Source of the DNA: Euglena gracilis
Lineage: Eukaryota > Euglenida > Euglenophyceae > Euglenales
Length of the DNA stretch: 64,000 nucleotides
Assembly: GCA_039621445.1 (NCBI GenBank)
Contig: CP154954.1
Coordinates: 18,072,589-18,136,588, forward strand
Direction of reading: 5' to 3'
The position numbers were made by a program, and so were the translations under genes. The notes beneath the pieces are model-generated. The model searched no databases, was not told the origin of the DNA, and saw nothing but the letters and a program-made list of their open reading frames with translations. Every line of letters starts with the position of its first letter. The first letter of the stretch is position 1. Of the stretch, positions 25,746-33,615 are shown piece after piece.

Positions 25746-28700
25746 AAAGCCCCCCCCAGCTCGACATTTGGGTGGGATTTCAAAACTCTCAAGAAAGCTT
25801 TATAATTGAACGGGGGCCTCTGCGAACTCTCACTTCCTTCAACTCCACTCAAATACCAATATTACACCAAAGTTCCTCCCAGTTTGCACCTCCCAGTTTT
25901 CCCCGAGATCCGCAATCCTTGCCAAAATCCTTTCATCTTGCAAAAAATGGACACACATGGGGTTTCCAGATTCATTGTGGTTCCCTCAGCAATTGTATTT
26001 AACGGATGGATGGATGTGTGGTTGGATAATTTTGTTGGTGGATTTGTGCTTTGGGGTGAAGGGAGCACAGGACATGCGCTGTGTCTTCCTCCTCAAACGA
26101 GTCTAAGCCAGGTGGCGACCTGATGTCTTTAAAAGACACTGGATTTTTGCTTTGGCCAAACGGCGGCCAAAAGGCTGGGCTCGAGCAGGGAATGAAAACG
26201 GAAAAAAAACACATCTTTTTTGTTGTGTGGGGATGGGCGATTTTTCAAGGATTCCAGAAATCTTTCTTCCTTGATGTCAACCTGTTTTAACCAAGAAATT
26301 CTCGAGCTTTCTGTCCATTTTACTGGTTGAATTTGCCAGTGTTTTTTACCTTCAGGACCTGTCCTTGGTGGCATAGGTTCCAAGGGAAATTATTTCATGC
26401 CATTTTATCATTTTTCCCACATAATTTGCCAAAATGTGAGATGAACCTGATATCTTTCTGAATACCCCCCCCCCATGGAAAGCCCCCAGAGGGTTTGATT
26501 TTGCCACCAAATATAAAATCCCTCCCTCAACACAAAACCACCTTGAGGGTGCCATTCAGGGCAAAACATAATTTTTTTGGGTCGAGAGAAGCCAAATGGT
26601 TGTTTCTTTTCTGAAAACCAGAAGACTCTGCCAAGCCGCAAAGATGGAGGGCGTTTTGGCACCCCTGGTCCTCGGTGGGATCCAGGAAACACCCGATCAG
26701 GGCCACCTGGGAGAAGACGGGGTGGCCCTTCATCATGGTGAAGGTCTGGCCAGTGAAGGGGGCCGCTGGCACCCCTGCCCTTGCCACCACCAAAAATCTT
26801 GGAAACGATACTTTTGTCACGTTGGCGGAAACCTGTCCATCAATACTTGGCCGCTCCGAATCTATCCACCATATCCGGAGGGTTCTTTCCCTGCATTTTC
26901 CCCACCCCGATCCTTTTTTTTTACGCCCAATGTCGACTCCGTGATAAGGAACAAAGAACAGGGCATGCGTGAATGGATAGGAACTCCACACCGACCCAAA
27001 GGGACTGATTTCGAACTAAAGATGCGTTTGAAGATAAAATGCAAATTGCATACGTTGTGTAAACTTTGCTATTTTTAAAAAAAAATCACAATACATGGAA
27101 TAAACATCACAATTTCTGGACACAAAATTCAAAACATACTTAGATGTCATCGGCTGCCCCAGTACCATGGGACGAAAGCAAGGTCTTTCTTAATTGGGAA
27201 ATTTGGGTACAAATGCCTCCGAAACACCCCAGGTGCAGCATGTCTTTTTGCAGAATGCCCAACATCTGCTTCATCAAAGGAGTACGTCGAGGGACGTTTT
27301 TGGTCGAGTGAAACCAAATTCCACACCATAACATACACACACATGCATGTACATATGGTTCCCAATTTGATTTTGAAAAATCGTTGGTGCTCTTGCCCAA
27401 TTGCAAAAACAGTTTGAAAAGCTGTCAATTTAAACATTTGTGTGCTCAGGCATCCAAATTAAAATCGTTGAAGCGTTTGGACAATCGTGCAAATGTTTCA
27501 TTGAAATGTTGCACTTGTGCAATTGTCCAAATGCATCATTGGAATGAAGCACTTGCACAATTGTGCAAATGCTCCATTCAAACTTGTGCAACGGTGCAAA
27601 TGTCTAAACAGATTAAAACCTTTTATTGAAAAAAAGCAAATTGACCTGCCTTTTGGGCCCAAACTTGGGCATTTGAGCCTGTGAGAAACCATTTCTGACA
27701 CCAATGGGCTCAAAAAAACGCCCGTGAAAGGCCTAAACCCCAGAAAAAATGAGTTGAAAAATGCTCTTCATCCTGGTTTTCAGAAATGAAATCAGCATGT
27801 TGGCTGTGAATATGTGTATTTGACAAATTTCAAACCTTGGCGTACGTGGAGGGGGTTGGAGAAACACCCTGACATGCTGCCTTCCACCATCGAGTTGTAT
27901 ATATATGCATGTTCCACAACATATTGGACGTCGTGGACGCTGCGTCTCCACTCTGCTCTTTTTTCCAAAATCGATAAAGGCTTCAGAAAATAAAGCATTT
28001 GCACAATGCAAGAAAAGAGGTATGTCGCTAAACTCCCACAGAACTGAACTGGTGGCAGTCCTACTGCATTGTTTTCCCCTGCCATTTGTGGGTTGATGCC
28101 AGACTTCTGCTTCGGGGTTTTCAGTAAACTCCCCCAAATAACCCCCCCGGGTATTATTTGGTATTATTCTTTCGCCCGAAGTCATGGCCCGAGGGGGGGG
28201 GTATTATTTGGGGGGGGGGCATTTTTTTCCCAAAATTTTCGAAATTTTTCGAAGTCCCATAAAACCCAAAATAGCACCCAAAACCCTCCTTTGGTGTCAT
28301 TTTTTGCACTTTCTTGTGAAATTTACCATTTTTTGGAGGTCAGATGAGCCAGAAAAATTGATTTTTTTTCGTAATTTGTTGTCAGAATATTGTGATTTTT
28401 ACCTACATTTTCAAGTAAAAATCCGGGCCTTTGGCCCGAAACCGGGGGGGGGGGGTATTATTTCGGCGGCCGAAGTCGGACCCCAAGGGGGGGGGGGGTT
28501 TATTTGGGAGGAATTATTGGGGGGTGGTATTATTTGGGGGGGTTTACCCTGGGGGGCTCGACTACGCCAATCCATTTGGGGGGTCTGCTAGCAGGGATAA
28601 TTATTGAATATTGTTCCCCAATGACCGGTGTGAAGCGGCAAAAATTTTTGAAACCCCCAAAACCTGCCAGAAACCTGCCCATTTTGGCTTTTTGGGTTTT

Positions 28701-31700
28701 TTTTTGGAACAAAATCAGACAAAGGAGATCAGGCAGTAGACTTTGGTCATTTTGACCCCCCCTCCCCCCCCCTATGGTGAAGTTCACCGTTTGAAAGTTC
28801 ACCGGGGGGTTCCGGACCCCCTCCCCCCCCCCTCTGCCTAACCCATCGGTGAACTTCACTGGTGAAGTTCACCAAGAGAGTACTTTTTTGGCCAAAAATG
28901 GCCAAAAATGGCATTTTGGGCAAGTTTTTGGAAATTTCGCTAAAATTCCATGAAGCATCAACCTCAAAATGACCATTTTGAGAGGAAAGGACAAAATTGT
29001 ACATGTGAAAATTTCACCCCCAACCATCAAAACGGTGAAGTTCACCGGTGAGCTTCAGCGGTGAACTTCACCGCCGAAAGTACCCCCCCCCCCCCGGTGA
29101 ATGTTCACCGGTGAACTCTCACCGGGGGGTCCACAGCCCCCCCCCCACCCCTGCCTAACCTCCAAAGGTGCTGAACACCTCCCCCATCTGACCAATGCAG
29201 GGTGGGGGGATGTTGACCATTGAAAATTCCCAAATAAGATAATTTATCACTAAATTAATTATTATTATGGAATAAAACTATGTTAGAAAATGCTCTTTTC
29301 CAAATCGAATCTGGAATCAAGGGAAATGCATTCAGAGAATAGTGGTCTCTTTAGGAAGGAAAAATATTATTGGAGATTTTTTTTGCAACAATTTCTCCAC
29401 CCAGGGAGAGAGTCCTCCAACTGGTGGATGTTGAACAAACTCCTCTGAAAAAAAAGTTGGAGAAATTAACCAAAAAATTGAGGGTTCGTTAGAAACCCAA
29501 CATTGGCCTGCCATATGCCGGCATTCTCTTTTAGCCGTGGCCAGAACGTGCCCTGAAGACCTCAACCATGTTGCTGATGAAACCAGCACTTCATTTTGGT
29601 TACATTCTCATTAATTCACAATTATTTGGAAGAGTTGTGTTGTGCTGTGTGCGGGGCAGGCAAGAGTGGGCAGACCCAACCGTGGGATATCGAATCGTGA
29701 GGGATGAAGGTCGATGCCAAGCAGCTCTTGAGCAACGGTATCTTTTGGGCAACAAAACCATCCAATGACTCAAAGGAAGAACTTTGACAAAAACCTTCCA
29801 GACATTATCCCTTTTCCCAAAGACCCTCCAAAGCTCTTCGGGTATCCCCAAAATCCAGCATTCAAACAAAGCATCGTGCTGCGTTTCCCCACTCCATCAA
29901 AATCAGCTAATCACCGTTCCCCCGGAATGAATTGGTTCTGCCCAGGTTGGGTGACGTCAGGCACACTTGGGCGTAGGCAAGCACCCCACTCCCTTGCACC
30001 ATCAAAGACACCTCCGTCATCTCCATCTCCCCCTCCGACAATCGTGCATCGAACTGTTCTATCGCTTCACTCAAACACAGGGTGGAGAATTGGGAGTTCA
30101 AGCGCATGTGCAGAATCCATTTAACATCCAAGAGATTGATTTGATGAAGAAACTGTATGAAGATTATGTCACAAAAAACTAAATTGGTGTGTGACATATT
30201 CACTTTCTTCATGTCATTAAAAACGTGTTCAGCCCGCCAAATGCCTGCCCTGAAATTCGTGGTCATGAACACGTTTTCCATGAGGGCATTTGTGGCAATG
30301 ACACGTTTTCCATTATGGCATCTGTGGCATTGACACGTTTTCCATTAGGGCATCTGTGGCAATGACACATTTTCCATTACGGCATCTGTGGCATTGCATT
30401 AGGGCATCTGTGGCAATGACACGTTTTCCATTACGGCATCTGTGGCAATCAAGTGTAAGATGGAAAAAACGCTAGCATGAAAATTCGGCGACAAGTTGAG
30501 AGGCCAGGGTGGTCCTCAACGGGCGAGGCGGGTCGGGGGCACTCTACAACACAAGAAACGACCAGAAGTTGCCTTGGAGCACAACGACAAGCAGTGGGAG
30601 ACGTCACGGAAGACGACACGCTTTACACACAAAAAAGAGCCATACTTTGGTGGCCGCCGCAAATCTTAGCAATGAAAATGATATGCCAAACCGCAGGCGT
30701 CACACACAACTTTGTTCAGCTCGACATAATTTGGATTTTTGGGAATGGCAACACCACAAAAACCACATTTGTCCTGTTGTATAGGCAGTCCCGACTGCTG
30801 CTCACGTTGAGCCACACATTGTTCAATGACGCTCGCCTCATCGAACAACAGGCTGGGTTCCAGCTCCCATCCCGTCCAGGCAACAAAGAAATCATCCAGC
30901 TCAGGATAAGATGCTTGCCGATGTTGACACAGTTTGGCGAACTCCAAACAGTTGGCAACAGCAGCAAGCTCTGCACCTACGGTGCCAGACTTTTTCTTCG
31001 TGTTGCCCTGTGCCAGCAAGGGGCCATGAAGGGGGTCAACCTTCGGCTTCTTGGCATCTTGCTGGTATACCGCAAGAGCAGCCAGGAACAGTTCTGTCCT
31101 AGGGGGAGGTGGCAAAAGGCCATTCACAAAGTTTGCCGTGCGTTTAGCCATAGTGGGAGGGCTGCGAAAAAAAGGGGGGGTAACACGTTTTCCATCACGG
31201 CATCTGTGGCAATGACACGTTTTCCATTACGGCATCTGTGGTAAGGCACGTTTTCCATTAAGGCTCCTTTTTTTCGGTCCAAATTTCACATTTTCGCGAT
31301 TTTTTTTCCCTTGGCGTGAATCATGACCACGAATTTCAGGGCAGGCATTTGGCGGGCTCTGAACACGTTTTTAAACAAATTGTGGCTGAGCCCAGATTTC
31401 AGCCTGAAAACGTGTTCAGGGGGCCCCCTTCGGGGGCCCCCCTGCTGAACATGTTTTTAGGCTGAATTTGTTTTTAGGCCACAATTTGTGTGTAGAAAAA
31501 TGTGTGGAAAATGGGTAAAATAACTCGTTCACTGGGCTCCATGCAGAGCAGAGGGTGACAATCGGAAAGAATGTGGCGGCAACACACCCATGGAAAGATT
31601 CACTTCAACCTGTACATCAACAATTGCACAATGTTCTGTACTACGACGTCCATGGAGTCCCGTGTCGTGCTCTTCAGCAGGTCCACAGAGGACGTCATGA

Positions 31701-31760
31701 GGTCCATGAACACCACCCAGATGATGATGGCGGGCACCAGCGACAGGGCAAGGGTCGATG
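7371..31760 (-). CDS. Receptor-type class III (IIIb-like) adenylate cyclase gene, multi-exon, 5' end not found
   Basis: Converts ATP to cAMP, presumably at a membrane with an extracellular or lumenal sensor. Reading 5' to 3' on the minus strand I see transmembrane helix 1 (31.7 kb), a Cache-like sensor region (30.0-20.0 kb), transmembrane helix 2 (18.9 kb), a linker with GLRAFGKFVPQAVV (18.2 kb), the catalytic domain (17.0-12.6 kb) and a tail ending DGVFHFREK-stop (7371). Catalytic residues visible: metal Asp in FADIEGF, DKRIGD (second metal Asp, purine-contacting Lys), and NLSSR (transition-state Asn and Arg). The base-contact Asp is replaced by Thr in SYTCLGDGV, typical of class IIIb. About 24 exons are spread over 24 kb; most introns are of the nonconventional CAG...CTG type. 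Exons near 23-27 kb are incomplete and the first exon lies upstream or was missed. Family assignment is firm; substrate preference is inferred. Confidence 0.9.
7543..7616 (-). CDS. Cyclase exon W: tail
   Basis: Encodes DPQQARQLLAANPLLDPPDK then AWAA. Starts after CTGCTGTG in phase 0, continuing exon V. Separated from the last exon by a 102-nt intron. Confidence 0.8.
9108..9203 (-). CDS. Cyclase exon V: tail helix
   Basis: Encodes GQVAYHWTQVDRTALLQSAA then RYEEAYTATVAG. The YEEA-x-x-x-x-x-AG pattern is usual just after class III catalytic domains. Lies between CTGCCTCT and CACCAG. Confidence 0.8.
10174..10380. repeat. (CA)n/(CACG)n compound microsatellite in a cyclase intron
   Basis: Starts as CA repeats, passes through CGCG and CACACG units, and ends with CACC and CACG units. 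The long ORFs across it (T-H and V-C repeats) are artefacts. Confidence 0.97.
11740..11831 (-). CDS. Cyclase exon U: post-catalytic tail
   Basis: Encodes LDMEDVEHPKVMYKPAKLPI and following residues. Starts after CTGCCAGC in phase 0, as exon T requires. The 3' end is approximate; I see no CAG at the expected place. Confidence 0.65.
12560..12653 (-). CDS. Cyclase exon T: end of catalytic domain
   Basis: Encodes TYICVSGSTYQACAEDFHFR then RLGRVTVPGKA, the last strands of the class III fold. Lies between CTGCTGGG and GCCCAG, with phases that match both neighbours. Confidence 0.9.
13158..13198 (-). CDS. Cyclase micro-exon S: transition-state residues
   Basis: Encodes NLSSRLEGLNKKF plus two bases, supplying the Asn and Arg of the N-x-x-x-R motif. 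Starts after CTGCGTTCC (one base longer than the usual 3' edge) and ends before GCCCAG. Joins exons R and T in frame. Confidence 0.88.
14318..14362 (-). CDS. Cyclase micro-exon R: base-recognition strand
   Basis: A 15-codon exon encoding GCSYRVSYTCLGDGV. The Thr of Y-T-C-L-G-D replaces the adenine-contacting Asp, as in class IIIb enzymes. Lies between CTGAGCCC and GGCCAG. Confidence 0.88.
14653..14751 (-). CDS. Cyclase exon Q: HTG segment
   Basis: Encodes CVMGLHESWRARGLPVLKFR then AGIHTGECLVGNF. Lies between CTGACGCC and GGGCAG; exactly 33 codons in phase 0. The G-I-H-T-G core is diagnostic of class III cyclases. Confidence 0.92.
15284..15489. repeat. (CA)n/(CACC)n/(CACG)n compound microsatellite in a cyclase intron
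   Basis: CACC, CG, CACG and CACT units in tandem, starting about 15 nt downstream of exon P on the minus strand. Confidence 0.97.
15505..15581 (-). CDS. Cyclase exon P: ALWNAP segment
   Basis: Encodes ALWNAPEALPNHEKDAVAAS then LAMQD, matching the family pattern MA-F/L-WNAP...NH...A...A-MQ. Lies between CTGTGCCA and GTGCAG. A (CA)n tract starts just downstream in the intron. Confidence 0.85.
16150..16217 (-). CDS. Cyclase exon O: metal site 2
   Basis: Encodes the segment ending PHGTIDKRIGDC. The Lys and final Asp of DKRIGD are the purine-contact and second metal positions. Lies between CTGCCTCC and CAACAG. The N-terminal part (KRSPAKTSP) is unusual for the family. Confidence 0.8.
16789..16895 (-). 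CDS. Cyclase exon N: first catalytic strand, metal site 1
   Basis: Encodes RTLTVMFADIEGFSAICEAE and on to CTEYFEA. The Asp of FADIEGF is the first metal ligand of class III cyclases. Lies between CTGCCCCC and GTGCAG. Confidence 0.9.
17001..17042 (-). CDS. Cyclase micro-exon M (probable)
   Basis: A 14-codon exon encoding NPRQPPLKCKTGAE, starting after CTGCAACT. It supplies the linker length expected between VVK and the first catalytic strand. There is no clear CAG at its 3' intron edge. Confidence 0.45.
18127..18280 (-). CDS. Cyclase exon L: cytoplasmic linker before catalytic domain
   Basis: Encodes MDRIAQLQF and on to MERGLRAFGKFVPQAVVKVL, the conserved segment that precedes many protist and bacterial class III catalytic domains. 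Starts after CTGCCGCC. At the 3' end GGGCAG can pair with CTGCCC at the 5' edge of exon N. Confidence 0.85.
18728..18750. repeat. (CTG)n trinucleotide run
   Basis: About seven CTG units in the intron between exons K and L. Confidence 0.9.
18835..18956 (-). CDS. Cyclase exon K: transmembrane helix 2
   Basis: Encodes VTIGSPPPGFAILGVV then a hydrophobic run (SALAVVLPLSVGLWLAA) ending RLYTLAR. Lies between CTGAATTG and GCGCAG. The 3' phase fits exon L exactly. Confidence 0.85.
19930..19996 (-). CDS. Cyclase exon J: end of sensor domain
   Basis: Encodes TVLMLKNRASVMGSIDASNG then HV. Lies between CTGCAGTG and GACCAG, with phases matching exons I and K. Confidence 0.75.
20589..20769 (-). CDS. Cyclase exon I: sensor domain
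   Basis: Encodes EIFWRATVAVSSHGKYFSHS and on to SDDALIAEACQQ. Lies between CTGGGAAA and GTACAG. Phase 2 at the 3' end joins exon J. Confidence 0.75.
23519..23576 (-). CDS. Cyclase exon H (possible)
   Basis: Encodes INIAAATLSDELRSQLDGF between CTGTTAAC and CCGCAG. It reads as a helical segment, but its phase does not match exon I, so one more exon or a different boundary is needed. Confidence 0.35.
25090..25216 (-). CDS. Cyclase exon G (probable): sensor domain
   Basis: Encodes EEGPQANISQVDQITGKPV then RLLSNQTAPAAYFDRPCPEG. Starts exactly after CTGCGACA in phase 0. The 3' edge is approximate. D-x-x-T-G-K-P is common in Cache domains. Confidence 0.55.
25455..25569 (-). CDS. Cyclase exon F (probable): sensor domain
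   Basis: Encodes FFIPTFWVTWVALFYDLNN then TYGTHTLYSTPLMMARNEK. The pattern of aromatic residues and N-T sites fits an extracellular sensor. Boundaries are approximate; both GT-AG-like and CAG/CTG-like edges are present. Confidence 0.5.
25697..25743. repeat. (GT)n microsatellite
   Basis: A nearly pure GT run in a cyclase intron. Confidence 0.97.
26693..26745 (-). CDS. Cyclase exon E (probable): sensor domain
   Basis: Encodes TFTMMKGHPVFSQVALI. Starts after CTGGCCAG. The 3' end is ambiguous: TCCCAG at 26712-26707 would end it earlier, whereas a GT at 26692 would end it here. Confidence 0.45.
27159..27245 (-). CDS. Cyclase exon D (probable): sensor domain
   Basis: Encodes PGVFRRHLYPNFPIKKDLAF then VPWYW, a hydrophobic and aromatic run typical of ligand-binding sensor cores. 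Starts after CTGCAAAA. Ends at a TGG codon next to GGGCAG and joins exon E in frame if the shared G is assigned to either side. Confidence 0.5.
27883..27978 (-). CDS. Cyclase exon C (probable): sensor domain
   Basis: Encodes SILEKRAEWRRSVHDVQYV and on to IYNSMV. Starts after CTGAAGCC in the phase required by exon B. The 3' boundary (before AGGCAG) is uncertain because it does not match the phase of exon D, so another exon may intervene. Confidence 0.5.
28120..28600. repeat. Dispersed repeat (second copy of the 1690-2130 family)
   Basis: Shares the TTTCGCCCGAAGTC, AAATTTTTCGAAGTCCC and TTTGTTGTCAGA blocks in the same order as near 1.7-2.1 kb. G-runs of 8-11 separate the blocks. Confidence 0.8.
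28779..29140. repeat. Foldback repeat built on GGTGAAGTTCACC
   Basis: Several copies of the palindrome GGTGAA(G/C)TTCACC flank a core that recurs in inverted orientation at about 63830-63940. Confidence 0.8.
29944..30072 (-). CDS. Cyclase exon B: sensor domain helix
   Basis: Encodes EAIEQFDARLSEGEMEM and on to VLAYAQVCLTSPNL. It begins after CTGTGTTT and ends before GGGCAG. Phase 2 at both ends continues exon A (ATG across the join) and exon C. Acidic helical segment typical of the membrane-proximal part of Cache domains. Confidence 0.75.
30270..30460. repeat. Tandem repeat, about 32-bp units, left flank of the TTAA element
   Basis: Five or six units of GACACGTTTTCCATTA followed by GGGCATCTGTGGCAAT with small changes. 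The same unit recurs in the same orientation at 31183-31262. Confidence 0.9.
30666..31151 (-). CDS. Unknown element-encoded protein, related to the 33.6-kb gene, with zinc-ribbon-like end
   Basis: 161 codons, starting MAKRTANF. It contains LPPPPRTELFLAALAVY, then CLEFAKLCQHRQ and PELDDFFVAW, and ends with a C-x2-C...C-x2-C-x4-H-x-H-C cluster (CGFCGVAIPKN, CDACGLAYHFHC). The plus-strand gene at 33.6 kb aligns over the first 110 residues (LPQPPTPAEFFAGLEAA; DFQKVCELRGATFDFLDDW). No known family recognised. The location inside TIRs suggests a transposon function, and the cysteine cluster recalls the C-terminal Cys-rich domain of piggyBac transposases, but no DDE core is visible. An intron after the last Cys cannot be excluded. 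Confidence 0.6.
   Translation of the reverse strand: MAKRTANFVNGLLPPPPRTELFLAALAVYQQDAKKPKVDPLHGPLLAQGNTKKKSGTVGAELAAVANCLEFAKLCQHRQASYPELDDFFVAWTGWELEPSLLFDEASVIEQCVAQREQQSGLPIQQDKCGFCGVAIPKNPNYVELNKVVCDACGLAYHFHC
31183..31262. repeat. Tandem repeat, right flank of the TTAA element
   Basis: About two and a half more units of the 32-bp repeat seen at 30270-30460. Confidence 0.88.
31374..31489. repeat. Palindrome next to the TTAA element
   Basis: Imperfect inverted repeat from ACAAATTGTGGC to GCCACAATTTGT centred on GGGGGCCCCCTTCGGGGGCC. The arms include the same AACGTGTTCAG as the neighbouring TIR. Confidence 0.85.
31616..31760 (-). CDS. Cyclase exon A: transmembrane helix 1 and start of sensor
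   Basis: Encodes LALSLVPAIIIWVVF, a clear membrane helix, followed by an amphipathic helix (SVDLLKSTTRDSMDVVVQ) as in Cache receptors. Intron before it ends CTGCCACA; intron after starts GTACAG. Ends in phase 2, matching exon B. Confidence 0.8.
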
Positions 31761-33413
31761 TGTGGCAGAGATGAGTGACACTTCCAGTATTAATCGGTTG
31801 AGCAACATCTTATAACAAATATTGAACTGCACAATAAACTTAACAAAACTCAAAAAAAAAATTTTGTCTGGAGTGCGTCAGCCATTGCGTTCCTCGAAAG
31901 ATAAAAGTAAACGTGTCCCATGCCAGGTTTGGAGTAGACGTTTTGGGGGGGGTTAGGGACCCACATTTGGGGGGGGGGTCAATTTTTGGTGAAATATTTT
32001 GGGTGCTTCGTGCCGAAAATAGAGACCTCTCCCCTTCAGAGGGTGCCCACTTGGCCCGACCTACTGGGTGGGAATACCCACCCAGTAACCCCACGTGGGT
32101 GATCAAAATTTTTTATTTCTATTCTCTTTGGCTGAACGACCCATTGCATTTTAAAGCCACTAGTATGGGTCAAGGGATGAAGCCACTGCCAACGAACAAT
32201 AGAGAAATTGCGGATTGCAGTATGCATTTCCCCCCCTTGCATTCTCAGGGCCCTGCCAAGGTACAAGGGTCAGAACAAAGGTAAATGAGATTCGGAACTC
32301 CATTGAAAGAGACTGATGGGAGGAAATAAAAGATGGTGGGAAATTCAAAAATACTTGGACACATAACAATTTGAGTATAAACCGATCAAAATAAGAATGT
32401 TACTAGCTCGAGTGAGCACTTTGAGGGGGCCCAGGTCCCATATTTGGGGTCATCTATGCGTGTGTCTGCGTGCGTTTGCATGACAGGAATGGCCCATCCC
32501 ACATTAATGTCCGCCCTCCTACAGGGTATCACTGCGGACTACCTCAGAAGGCACAGTCACATGGTGAGGTCGTGGCCCAGCACGATGCTTGGTGGAAGAC
32601 CGGCACATGGTGTTTGGCATTATTATTCAACCGAATGATGAAACTTTGGGGGTGGTGCGGGTCACGGGGGGGTCACGGGGGGGGGGGGGCACGGGGGAAA
32701 TATGCCACTTTGGAGGTAGTCGGGGGTAGCATCCATCATGTTGCATCCCATCACGAGAAGGGCGGCACGCATCCAAAAAATCGGTGATTCTCAGGCCCAA
32801 AAAGTGGTCATTTTGAATCAGTTTTGGGCAATTTTTGAACACAAAAAAAAAACGCTTTTTTGGACCGAAAATGGTCATTTTGGGGTAATTTTTTATGTCT
32901 GAAATTGGTCATTTTTTTCATTTTTGAAAGGGAATTTTGTTAGGATTTTCTTGACCATCACATTTTTTGGGATTCATTTTGGGCCATTTTTTGACAAATT
33001 CTGTTTTGGGTATGGAAAAGCACCAATTTTTGGCACTTTTTTTAGGGGACAAGATTTTTGGCCATTTTTGGTGTGAAGGTGCGTTGGGCGTTGGGTGCCA
33101 AAAAGGGGTTTGGTTGTCCAAATGGAAGGTGGGGTGAGGACAATTCTTTTCTGTTTTTTGGGGGGTGATCTTCCACACAAATCTCATGTCCCCTCCCCCC
33201 TTCTTGCCATGAAATTCTTTCCTACTTGCACAATATCCTCTTTTGCCAATGGACATATTTTGGGCCAAATTGACACAAATAAAAAAAATTAAATTCCTAC
33301 ACCAAAAAAGCGCCCTTGTTTGGGTCGAAAATTTTTTCACCTCAAATCTTGGCATTTCCTTCCATTTTTTGACCATGTGAAAGCAAATTTTCGCTGGTTT
33401 CTGATACGAAAAT
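31761..33413. other. No gene recognised; dispersed repeat at about 32880-33110
   Basis: The piece 32880-33110 (GATTTTCTTGACCA, GGTATGGAAAAGCACC, GGTGTGAAGGTGCGTTGG) recurs in inverted orientation at about 62150-62340. The missing first exon(s) of the cyclase may lie here or further upstream, but I could not identify one. Confidence 0.5.
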
Positions 33414-33525
33414 TGTGTCCAGAACGCCGGTTCGGGCGTGAAGCCGTGTTCCAGAACGAACGGGCGGCAGCCCGAACCGGCGTTCTGGAACACGGCTTCA
33501 CGCCCGAACCGGCGTTCTGGACACA
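33414..33525. repeat. Perfect 45-bp inverted repeat (foldback)
   Basis: Arms 33414-33458 and 33481-33525 are perfect reverse complements (inner part CAGAACGCCGGTTCGGGCGT) with a 22-bp loop. Degenerate relatives occur near 38310-38460 and 43900-44215. Lies 90 bp upstream of the start of the 33.6-kb gene. Confidence 0.95.
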
Positions 33526-33615
33526 GTTGTTGAAACCGTGTATTAGGGGCTCTGGCTTCCCGCCCGTTCATGGACGCATGGTCATTTGTGACTCCTCTAT
33601 GCAGATTTCTTCTAA

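Larger units (their letters stand above)
30221..31370. mobile_element. TTAA-flanked TIR element with its own ORF
   Basis: Roughly 48-bp TIRs (30221-30268 and 31321-31370; both start AAACGTGTTCAG and include GCCCGCCAAATGCCTGCCC) are bounded by TTAA on each side (30217-30220, 31371-31374). Inside are about 32-bp direct repeats (CACGTTTTCCATTACGGCAT plus CTGTGGCAATGA) on both flanks and a 161-codon minus-strand ORF. A TTAA duplication is characteristic of piggyBac-type elements, but the TIR start differs from known ones. It lies in the cyclase intron between exons A and B. Confidence 0.75.

Noticed and set aside
30270-31262. Regular repeats suggestive of CRISPR
   Set aside because: Units are contiguous with no unique spacers, in a eukaryotic transposon context.
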